58,790 bases of DNA, taken from NCBI GenBank assembly GCA_049687015.1, contig JBAVIP010000076.1, forward strand, positions 1 to 58,790. The letters are read 5' to 3'. The notes beneath the pieces were generated by a model. That model saw nothing but the letters and a program-made list of their open reading frames with translations. It made no database searches and was not told where the DNA came from. Shown piece after piece: positions 51,724 to 58,790 of the stretch. Origin of the DNA: Methylotenera_A sp049687015. Its GTDB lineage: Bacteria; Pseudomonadota; Gammaproteobacteria; Burkholderiales; Methylophilaceae. Both the position numbers and the translations under genes were made by a program. Each line of letters starts with the position of its first letter. Position 1 is the first letter of the stretch.

Positions 51724-52068
51724 ATGCAAATCGTTAATGATGGCATCGGCACGTATTTTTCGCATATTATCAATGCGCTTAACAATTATATTATAGGTAT
51801 GCCAACTTCAGATTTGATTTGGCTTGGTATTGGGCTTGTTGGTCAATGCTTGTTCATGATGCGTTTTATCGTGCAGTGGATTCACAGCGAACGGCATCAG
51901 CAAAGTATTATCCCTGTCAGTTTTTGGTACTTGAGCCTGCTCGGTGGGCTGATTGTGTTGGCTTACGGCTTGCATAAGTTGGACCCGGTAATTATTTTAG
52001 GCCAATTGCCCGGCACTATTGTTTATTCCAGAAACTTGGTTTTAATCCACCGTAATAACAATAAATAA
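51724..52068 (+). CDS. LAB_N (lipid A biosynthesis N-terminal domain) membrane protein
   Basis: A 114-residue protein with about three helices, almost entirely the LAB_N domain: LVGQCLFMMRFIVQWIHSER, then SIIPVSFWYLSLLGGLIVLA, then ILGQLPGTIVYSRNLVLI. Such proteins occur between GT2 and GT83 genes in lipid A-modifying clusters and may act in flipping or presenting the lipid-linked sugar. Its ATG is 2 bases past the GT2 stop. Confidence 0.88.
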   Translation: MQIVNDGIGTYFSHIINALNNYIIGMPTSDLIWLGIGLVGQCLFMMRFIVQWIHSERHQQSIIPVSFWYLSLLGGLIVLAYGLHKLDPVIILGQLPGTIVYSRNLVLIHRNNNK

Positions 52069-52095
52069 ATCAAATCAAAAATTGAGTGATTAAAC

Positions 52096-53544
52096 GTGTT
52101 TCGCGATTTAAATAAAGCCTACCCATTATTTTTATGGGCGACAGTAATTATCGCGAGTATCGTGTTTTTCTGGGGTTTAGGCAGCATCGAGCTGATGTCG
52201 CTTAACGAGGGACGGCGCGCGCTGGCCATTCAGGAAATGGTATCAAGCGGCGACTGGCTGCTTCCTCATCTTAACGGTGAGCTATATTTAACCAAACCTC
52301 CTTTACTGTATTGGATATCCTCAGCTTTCGTCTTGGTTTTAGGCGGGGTAGATGAATGGACATTACGACTGCCGTCCGCATTCGCTGCCGTTGCCGTTTT
52401 GACCATGGTGTATCGTTATACATTGAGGCAATCAGGTCAATGGGCAGCGTTGTTTTCCGTGCAATTGTTGATTGCTAATCTTGGTTTTGCCATGCTGGGG
52501 CGCCGGTCCGAGATTGAAATGTTGTTGACTGCGCTTTGCGTGGGGTCGCTTCTATCCACATTAAAGTATATACAAGACGCATCCGATCAACTCCCAGCCA
52601 ATAAAAACTGGATCTATCTCAGCTATTTTCTTTTAGCATTGGCACTCATGACCAAAGGGCCCTTGGTGCTGCTTTTTGTGACTTTACCACTACTAATCGC
52701 CGCAATTTATACTAAAAATCCTCAGATCAAGGCAGTCTTACTCAGTTGGCGTGGCTGGCTGATTTTTTTCGTTGTCGGTTTGGCCTGGTATGCCTTAGTG
52801 ACATGGAAGTTGGGTTTTGATATTTGGGGAGAAGTCATCAAGCGAGACATGCTGGAGAAGATGCAAGGTGGAGAAAGTTCTGCCAAGCCTTTGCTGAGCT
52901 ATTTAGGCTGGATTGCCGTTGATTCCATGTTGTTGATCGGGCTGTTTTTTGTCCGCACCAAAGAGTTCTATAAGAATCAAACGAAACAGCCGCATCAGCT
53001 TGTTTTAGTGCTATCTATTATTCTTCCGCTGCTTATATTTTCATTATTTAGTAATAAACATGCCAAGTATTTATTACCAATTTATCCATTGATTGCCATT
53101 TTGTTGGCAATGAAGCTGGCCAGCATTTTCGATGTGGCAAAACAGAGTGTCAGGAAAATAATGATTATTTTTGGTGTATTACTGCCTATTGGCATTGCCG
53201 TTTTTTATGTATTCTTGGAGCCCAAAGTATTCGCTTATCGCGTGACCGCTTTTCCAGATTTTGCTGCCTGGGCTTCCGAGAATCAGCAAAAAAATCTTTA
53301 TGCTTACAAAGAAATTGATAGCCGTCTGGTTTATTATGCAAACAGGCAGATACAGGTGCTGGATGAAAAAACTTTCAACCAAACTAAAGAGAGCTCAGAA
53401 TCTTTTTTGCTGCTGGTAAATAGTGATGATCTGAATGAGCTGCAAGCCAAAGCGGGCTGTAAAATAAAAGAGTTTAGACCTTACTTAAAGAAACATAAAA
53501 GTTTGCTGGTTTTTGGCTTTGGTCAGGTTTGTCAGAATGGTTAA
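52096..53544 (+). CDS. ArnT/RgtD-like membrane glycosyltransferase (GT83)
   Basis: A 482-residue polytopic protein with about ten helices. The first periplasmic loop holds the catalytic Glu region LNEGRRALAIQEMVSSGDWL followed by YLTKPPLLYW, both conserved in ArnT-type enzymes; a soluble C-terminal part follows the last helix near 355-375. It transfers a sugar from polyprenyl phosphate to lipid A or core on the periplasmic face. Start is GTG. Confidence 0.88.
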   Translation: MFRDLNKAYPLFLWATVIIASIVFFWGLGSIELMSLNEGRRALAIQEMVSSGDWLLPHLNGELYLTKPPLLYWISSAFVLVLGGVDEWTLRLPSAFAAVAVLTMVYRYTLRQSGQWAALFSVQLLIANLGFAMLGRRSEIEMLLTALCVGSLLSTLKYIQDASDQLPANKNWIYLSYFLLALALMTKGPLVLLFVTLPLLIAAIYTKNPQIKAVLLSWRGWLIFFVVGLAWYALVTWKLGFDIWGEVIKRDMLEKMQGGESSAKPLLSYLGWIAVDSMLLIGLFFVRTKEFYKNQTKQPHQLVLVLSIILPLLIFSLFSNKHAKYLLPIYPLIAILLAMKLASIFDVAKQSVRKIMIIFGVLLPIGIAVFYVFLEPKVFAYRVTAFPDFAAWASENQQKNLYAYKEIDSRLVYYANRQIQVLDEKTFNQTKESSESFLLLVNSDDLNELQAKAGCKIKEFRPYLKKHKSLLVFGFGQVCQNG

Positions 53545-53571
53545 GTAATTGATAAATATAGAGAAAACATA

Positions 53572-54897
53572 ATGAAAATTACCGTGGTAGGTACAGGATA
53601 CGTTGGGTTGGTGAGCGGCACCTGCATGGCTGAAGTAGGCAATGACGTTCTTTGTTTGGATGTCGACCCGGCTAAAATAAAGATATTAGAAGACGGTGAC
53701 ATTCCTATTCATGAGCCTGGGTTACTAGAAATGGTGCGCCGCAATGTGGCTGCAGGGCGCCTAAAATTTACCACTAATATCCAGCAAGCGGTGGAGTTTG
53801 GCGATGTGCAGTTTATAGCGGTAGGCACGCCGCCAGATGAAGACGGCTCTGCCGATTTGCAGTATGTGGTTGCGGCTGCCAGAAATATTGGTAAATACAT
53901 GACCAATTACAAAGTGGTTGTGGATAAATCTACAGTGCCGGTTGGCACAGCGGATAAAGTGAAAGCGGCCATTGCAGAAGAACTTGCAGCACGCAAAGCG
54001 GATTTACTGTTCAGCGTTGTTTCTAACCCAGAGTTTTTAAAAGAGGGCGCAGCGGTAGAAGACTTTATGCGTCCTGACCGCATTGTGATTGGCGCGGAGG
54101 ATGAGCAGAGTAAAGAGGTGATGCGCAATCTGTACGCACCATTCCAGCGAAACCATGAGCGTTTGGTGATGATGGACGTACGTTCTGCTGAACTGACTAA
54201 ATATGCGGCCAATGCTATGCTGGCAACCCGGATCAGCTTTATGAATGAGCTGGCCAATCTGGCGGAAATTTTAGGCGCTGATATTGAATCTGTACGTAAA
54301 GGCATCGGCTCAGACCCGCGCATCGGTTATGATTTCCTATATTCCGGTTGCGGTTATGGCGGATCGTGTTTCCCGAAGGATGTGAAAGCGCTGATTAGCA
54401 CAGGCAATAACAATGGCTATGATTTAAAAGTGCTGAATGCGGTTGAGGCGGCAAACGATGCGCAAAAACAAGTGCTTACGCAAAAAATTAAAAAACATTT
54501 TGGGAAAAATCTTGCAGGCAAGCATTTTGCCGTGTGGGGCCTAGCGTTTAAACCGAACACTGACGACATGCGCGAAGCCACCAGCCGTGTGCTGATTAAC
54601 GATTTACTGCAAGCGGGCGCCACGGTAACTGCTTATGACCCGGTTGCGATGCAGGAAGCAAAGCGCATATTTAATCATGTGCAAGGTTTAACTTTTGCGC
54701 AATCACCCAGCCAAGCGCTCAATAATGCCGATGCATTGGTGATTGTGACAGAATGGAAAGAATTCAGAAGCCAGGATTTTTCCAATATTAAACAAAAGCT
54801 TAAAGCGAATATTATTTTTGACGGCAGAAACATGTATGATCCGAAAACGATAAAAAATGCCGGTATAGAATATCGTCCAATTGGTCGTTTAGTTTAG
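53572..54897 (+). CDS. ugd: UDP-glucose 6-dehydrogenase
   Basis: A 441-residue enzyme oxidising UDP-glucose to UDP-glucuronate. NAD motif VVGTGYVGLVSGTC (5-18), active-site Cys in GYGGSCFPKDVKAL, and a C-terminal UDP-binding domain with VWGLAFKPNTDDMREATS are all present. It directly precedes a UDP-glucuronate 4-epimerase gene, giving a two-step route to UDP-galacturonate. Confidence 0.97.
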   Translation: MKITVVGTGYVGLVSGTCMAEVGNDVLCLDVDPAKIKILEDGDIPIHEPGLLEMVRRNVAAGRLKFTTNIQQAVEFGDVQFIAVGTPPDEDGSADLQYVVAAARNIGKYMTNYKVVVDKSTVPVGTADKVKAAIAEELAARKADLLFSVVSNPEFLKEGAAVEDFMRPDRIVIGAEDEQSKEVMRNLYAPFQRNHERLVMMDVRSAELTKYAANAMLATRISFMNELANLAEILGADIESVRKGIGSDPRIGYDFLYSGCGYGGSCFPKDVKALISTGNNNGYDLKVLNAVEAANDAQKQVLTQKIKKHFGKNLAGKHFAVWGLAFKPNTDDMREATSRVLINDLLQAGATVTAYDPVAMQEAKRIFNHVQGLTFAQSPSQALNNADALVIVTEWKEFRSQDFSNIKQKLKANIIFDGRNMYDPKTIKNAGIEYRPIGRLV

Positions 54898-54917
54898 TAA
54901 AGTAAATTCTGGTTATT

Positions 54918-55907
54918 ATGAAAGTTCTACTTACAGGCGCAGCGGGGTTTATTGGTTACCATGTGGCCATCAAGTTGCTTGAACGTGGCGATACCGTTGT
55001 TGGTGTAGATAACCTCAATGATTATTATGATGTGCGTTTAAAACAAGCCAGATTAACCTCGATTCAGGCGCATCCTAAAGCGAGCAACTTCAAGTTCATT
55101 AAACTGGATTTGGCCGAGCAGGCCGCAACCGCAAGGTTATTTGAGGATGAAAAGCCAGATAATGTCATCCATTTAGCAGCTCAGGCCGGTGTGCGCTATT
55201 CGCTACAGAATCCGCATGCGTATATCAATAGCAACATCGTTGCATTCACCAATATCCTGGAGGCTTGCAGGGCAGTTAAACCGCAGCATCTGGTGTATGC
55301 AAGCTCCTCCAGCGTTTATGGCGGCAATACCAAATTGCCGTTTTCCGAAACTGATAATGTCGATCACCCGGTAAGCCTCTACGCAGCTACCAAAAAGGCC
55401 AACGAACTCATGGCGCATACCTATAGCCATTTATACGGTCTGCCTACGACCGGTCTGCGCTTCTTTACGGTGTACGGCCCATGGGGCAGGCCAGATATGT
55501 CGCCGTTTTTGTTTGCCGATGCAATTTTAAATAATCGACCAATTAAAGTGTTTAATCATGGTGACATGATGCGTGATTTTACTTATATAGATGACATCGT
55601 TGAAGGCGTTGTTCGCGTGCTGGATAAACCCGCAACCGCAGCCCTTAATACATCCGCGCCTTATCGGTTATTCAATATCGGTAACAATCAACCTGAAAAA
55701 TTGATGGACTTTATTGGCTTGTTAGAAGACGCAATTGGTATAAAAGCACAAAAAGAATTTCTCCCAATGCAGCCGGGTGACGTTAAGGCGACTTATGCGG
55801 ATACAAATGCACTGAATGATTGGGTTGGGTTTAAACCCAGTACACCTTTGCAACAGGGAGTCACGCGCTTTGTAGATTGGTATCACAAGTTTTACCGAAT
55901 TGAGTGA
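54918..55907 (+). CDS. UDP-glucuronate 4-epimerase (LpsL/CapI-like)
   Basis: A 329-residue extended SDR. GAAGFIG (7-13), NLNDYYDVRLK, SSSSVYGG, catalytic YAATKKANE and VYGPWGRPDMSPFLF are signatures of the UDP-glucuronate 4-epimerase subgroup. It converts UDP-glucuronate to UDP-galacturonate. It starts 20 bases after ugd. Confidence 0.9.
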   Translation: MKVLLTGAAGFIGYHVAIKLLERGDTVVGVDNLNDYYDVRLKQARLTSIQAHPKASNFKFIKLDLAEQAATARLFEDEKPDNVIHLAAQAGVRYSLQNPHAYINSNIVAFTNILEACRAVKPQHLVYASSSSVYGGNTKLPFSETDNVDHPVSLYAATKKANELMAHTYSHLYGLPTTGLRFFTVYGPWGRPDMSPFLFADAILNNRPIKVFNHGDMMRDFTYIDDIVEGVVRVLDKPATAALNTSAPYRLFNIGNNQPEKLMDFIGLLEDAIGIKAQKEFLPMQPGDVKATYADTNALNDWVGFKPSTPLQQGVTRFVDWYHKFYRIE

Positions 55908-55916
55908 GAGTTACTT

Positions 55917-57017
55917 TTGCGTGTATTGCAAATCTGCCATTGTTATTACCCGCCTTTTTTAGATTGCGCAAGGCAATATGCGGCCCTGTTTAAGGGCACG
56001 CCATACAAGATACTGACAGTCTATCTGACTGGTGAGCCCAGTGTCGAAGTGGCGCAAGCGAGCGCATCAGATGAGGTGATTTTTCTAGGTTTCAAAAGCA
56101 GTGAGGTGGGTGGCTTAAAGCTAAATGCCATTGCTAAAATCAGGCAGATTGTAGCCAAGGAACAATTTCTGTTCTGTATAGCCCATCGCGCAAAACCCAC
56201 TTATGTTGCCTTACTGGCTACGCGCTTGCCCGTGATAAGCGTGCATCACAACTATAATGACTTTAGTCGATTCTCGCGCAGAATTTTGGTTAATTTTTAT
56301 CAACATCGATTGTTGATGTTAGGCGTTTCTGATTCGGTTCGGGATGATATGCGCCACGACCTTAAAAACTGGGATCCTGAACGCATCCTCACGCTTTACA
56401 ACCGCATTGATGTTGAAGCGACTCAAGCTAAATTTTTATCTAAACTATCAGCAAGGCAATTTTTGGGGTTGCCAGAAAACGCATGGATTGTCGGCAACGT
56501 AGGGAGGCTGCACCACGATAAAGATCAGGCAACTTTAATTCGTGGTTTTGCAAAGGCATTGCCACAACTGCCGGAAATAAGTTTGCTGGTCATTATGGGT
56601 TCTGGCCCATTAGAACAAGATTTAAAACGACTGGTAGAAAGCCTAAACGTAGGTGGGAAAGTTATTTTTACAGGCCAAGTGCCCGATGGTAAGCAATATT
56701 TTAAGGCATTCGATGTGTTTGCGCTCACCTCTGACCGCGAACCGTTTGGCATGGTGTTGCTAGAAGCCATGGCGGCAGAGTTGCCGCTTATCTGTAGCGA
56801 CTGTGGCGGTGGGGCTGAAGTGGTGCAAGGAGTCGGTGAGTTGTTTGCATTTGGCGATGCTGATGCGCTAGGTAATGGCTTGATTCAATCGCACCAGAAA
56901 AAAGACTTTAGTCATACTACAAGTGCACTGCAAAAACTACATGATATTTTTTCAGATCAAGCAGCGCGGAAGCGTTTTTGGTCGCTACCTTTCGTTAATA
57001 GCATGATATCTAAATAA
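55917..57017 (+). CDS. GT4 glycosyltransferase
   Basis: A 366-residue GT-B enzyme. The C-terminal half has VGNVGRLHHDKDQATLIRGF and a donor-binding segment SDREPFGMVLLEAMAAELPL with the E-x7-E pattern, followed by SDCGGGAEVV. The acceptor side carries HHNYNDF. It starts at a TTG with GAGAG before it, 9 bases after the epimerase stop. Sugar and acceptor unknown. Confidence 0.88.
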   Translation: MRVLQICHCYYPPFLDCARQYAALFKGTPYKILTVYLTGEPSVEVAQASASDEVIFLGFKSSEVGGLKLNAIAKIRQIVAKEQFLFCIAHRAKPTYVALLATRLPVISVHHNYNDFSRFSRRILVNFYQHRLLMLGVSDSVRDDMRHDLKNWDPERILTLYNRIDVEATQAKFLSKLSARQFLGLPENAWIVGNVGRLHHDKDQATLIRGFAKALPQLPEISLLVIMGSGPLEQDLKRLVESLNVGGKVIFTGQVPDGKQYFKAFDVFALTSDREPFGMVLLEAMAAELPLICSDCGGGAEVVQGVGELFAFGDADALGNGLIQSHQKKDFSHTTSALQKLHDIFSDQAARKRFWSLPFVNSMISK

Positions 57018-57044
57018 AATTCTGATGAAGTGATAAGATAAGCC

Positions 57045-57893
57045 ATGGAAAACCATAAAACTATACAAATTAAAACAAAAAGAGGCTTTATTCTAAACGC
57101 CTTTGAGGGTGATTCAATTACACAAGAAATTCAGAAAAAAGGCGAGTATGACGCAAATACGCTTGAATCACTAAATGAAGTCTTAGCTGCCATCCAACCG
57201 CAAACCAGTCTCGATGTCGGGGCAAATATTGGTAACCACGCATTACTTATCTCACGATTCTCAAAAAATTTGATCGCGTTTGAGCCGGTAGGTTTTATTT
57301 TTGAGGTGTTGCAAAGCAATTTAATACAAAATCATATAGCAAACGCCCAAGCGGTAAATTCAGGTTTGTCAGATACGGCGCTTGAAAGGGAGATTTTTAT
57401 ACCTCAGAATGGAAACCTTGGATCTTCAAGCCTGGAGGCAACTAATGGTACAGGCCAGCGCTTGAAAATAAATACCATTATTGGAGATGACTATCTACAG
57501 AAAAACCTTAGCGGCGCCCGAATTGATTTTATAAAAATGGATGTAGAGGGCCATGAGGCAGCGGCACTTCAGGGATTAAAGGCTACGATAAGAGCATTTC
57601 AGCCGCTATTGCTTCTTGAGTGGAAAAGTCCTCAAACAATAAGTGCATTTAAGGATCATGATTTATTCAATGATTTATTTTCTCAATATAGTTTCTACTC
57701 ATTATCTTATACAAGTAATAAAAAAGCACATCCAAAGAGTTTGTGGGGGTTTCTCAAAAGAATTTATTATCGGTTATTTGCCAAAAAGTGGTGTCTATCG
57801 GGGTTTGAACGAAAAAAATATTATTCAAATGTTTATTTTGTGCCCTCGCGATACAAGTCTATTTTTGAAAAGTTTATTCATTTATCTTGTTAA
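57045..57893 (+). CDS. FkbM-family methyltransferase
   Basis: A 282-residue SAM-dependent methyltransferase. SAM-binding SLDVGANIGNHALLISRFS (about 54-72), AFEPVG and FIKMDVEGHEAAALQGLK are FkbM family landmarks. It probably O-methylates a sugar in the glycan made here. A basic C-terminal tail could associate with the membrane. Confidence 0.88.
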   Translation: MENHKTIQIKTKRGFILNAFEGDSITQEIQKKGEYDANTLESLNEVLAAIQPQTSLDVGANIGNHALLISRFSKNLIAFEPVGFIFEVLQSNLIQNHIANAQAVNSGLSDTALEREIFIPQNGNLGSSSLEATNGTGQRLKINTIIGDDYLQKNLSGARIDFIKMDVEGHEAAALQGLKATIRAFQPLLLLEWKSPQTISAFKDHDLFNDLFSQYSFYSLSYTSNKKAHPKSLWGFLKRIYYRLFAKKWCLSGFERKKYYSNVYFVPSRYKSIFEKFIHLSC

Positions 57894-57929
57894 TCTGTAG
57901 AGTTCATTGGTAATAGTTGGGAACATAAA

Positions 57930-58790
57930 ATTACTAAATTACTTATATTAGACGGTATTAGTGGCGTTCCCCTTGGCAAAGAGCTTTCAGAGGCGATTAG
58001 CAATAGTGGTTTTAATGCTAGCTACGCTGACCTGAAAAAATTTGATGCCAAGCATTTTTATGCCATCCGGGCAGCTTACCGTAAGGCTATGAATAAAAGG
58101 GAGTCATCTGATAGTTTTTATCACTTCCCTAAGTTAAATGAAGATAAGTTTGAGAATTTCATTCGTCAAGTTCGCCCGGGTTTTATATTGGTGATTGGTT
58201 TTGTCTATAAGTACTTGAGTCCGGTTTTTTTGCAAAAAATTAAGGATAAGTACGGCATTAAACTGTTTTTGTATGACACTGACAGCTGTAATCTATATGC
58301 CAAAAGACGGGAGTTTATCTTCTTTTTAGATAATGAATTACCAATCTATAACGAAATTTTCTCGTTTTCCAAGGTGACTACGCGTTTTCTCACGCAAACT
58401 AAGAAGTTAAATGCAACCTTTCTTCCATTTGGAGCCAAGAGGTTTGATGCTCCGGTCCAGTCTAATTATTTAAATGATGTTTTATTTGTTGGCAGCTGTG
58501 ATCTCAGGCGTATATTTTTACTGGAAAATATAAAAGAAAGGGTAACAATTTACGGGAACCGCTGGAGTAGAAATTACCCTCTTATTTCTGATGAGCTACG
58601 AAAAAAAATAAATGATAAGCCGGTATGGGGCAATGATTTGCTTCAGCTCATGTTGGATTCTAAAATAGTGTTGAATATTACCAGAAGTCATTTTTATGGT
58701 GCAGAAACTGGGGTTAATTTAAGAATATTTGAAGCTTTGGCTGCGGGGTGTTTCTTACTCACGGACTACTGTGAGGAAATAGCTGAAATG
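57930..58790 (+). CDS. CgeB-like glycosyltransferase, C-terminus cut by window edge
   Basis: An open frame runs from the FkbM stop to the window end without a stop. The protein reads ITKLLILDGISGVPLGKELS and onwards, with VLFVGSC near the middle and GVNLRIFEALAAGCFLLTDY near the end, matching the CgeB/glycosyl transferase group 1_2 type. No ATG, GTG or TTG precedes the conserved start in this frame. An ATT at 57930, with GGGA seven bases ahead, is the likeliest initiator; the next in-frame ATG is about 55 codons later and would remove conserved sequence. Confidence 0.7.
   Translation, partial: MTKLLILDGISGVPLGKELSEAISNSGFNASYADLKKFDAKHFYAIRAAYRKAMNKRESSDSFYHFPKLNEDKFENFIRQVRPGFILVIGFVYKYLSPVFLQKIKDKYGIKLFLYDTDSCNLYAKRREFIFFLDNELPIYNEIFSFSKVTTRFLTQTKKLNATFLPFGAKRFDAPVQSNYLNDVLFVGSCDLRRIFLLENIKERVTIYGNRWSRNYPLISDELRKKINDKPVWGNDLLQLMLDSKIVLNITRSHFYGAETGVNLRIFEALAAGCFLLTDYCEEIAEM

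Overview
The window reads as a chromosomal segment of a betaproteobacterium, most likely of the methylotrophic family Methylophilaceae. This rests on three things: a betaproteobacterial housekeeping gene order (TPR protein-lolB-ispE-tRNA-Gln-prs-rplY-pth; ubiE-ubiJ-ubiB; ftsY-ftsE-ftsX-rpoH; rsmD-coaD-ferredoxin), an edd-eda pair of the kind that serves the ribulose monophosphate cycle in that family, and the protein sequences themselves. The taxonomic call is inference; no rRNA is present. No intact insertion sequence, prophage, integrase or CRISPR array was seen.

Layout. (1) 1-6742, minus strand: pth (partial), rplY, prs, tRNA-Gln(TTG), ispE, an alpha-carbonic anhydrase fused to an adhesin-E-like domain, lolB and a TPR protein. 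(2) 7016-11891, plus: a Gld-type ABC exporter operon (ATPase, permease, GldG-like, DUF4340) followed by mutM. (3) 11888-15175, minus: ubiquinone genes ubiB, ubiJ, ubiE and a DUF971 gene. (4) 15426-17384, plus: a dynamin-like GTPase with an attenuator-like hairpin in its leader. (5) 17443-21025, minus: rpoH with a CIRCE operator touching its start codon, then ftsX, ftsE, ftsY. (6) 21168-26344, plus: an M16 peptidase pair, rsmD, coaD, a lipoprotein, ferredoxin, gloA and a small protein. (7) 26341-34254: an accessory block flanked by directly repeated elements. It holds creD-creC-creB with a textbook CreB box before creD, a candidate exported toxin gene with a lipoprotein (immunity-like) gene just upstream, and two tandem copies of a small secreted protein. 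(8) 34254-38715, minus: a DUF4124 protein, dnaJ, dnaK and grpE, with sigma-32 promoter matches before grpE and dnaK. (9) 38734-47643: an LPS core cluster with waaC, waaG, waaP, an LpxL-like acyltransferase, an InaA-type kinase, a GT9 enzyme, a double-kinase protein and a carbamoyltransferase. (10) 47746-50244: edd-eda with a clear promoter and terminator. (11) 50302-58790, plus: HAD phosphatase, GT2, LAB_N membrane protein, GT83, ugd, UDP-glucuronate 4-epimerase, GT4, FkbM methyltransferase and a partial CgeB-like glycosyltransferase.

How it fits together. The right third is an envelope-glycan region: core sugars and phosphates are added by the Waa enzymes and kinases, and the GT2/LAB_N/GT83/Ugd/epimerase set could make UDP-galacturonate and place it on lipid A or core through a polyprenyl-phosphate carrier (inference). 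The heat-shock genes show two control layers within one window: HrcA/CIRCE on rpoH and sigma-32 on grpE-dnaK. The accessory block at 26-34 kb is the best place to look for undescribed biology.
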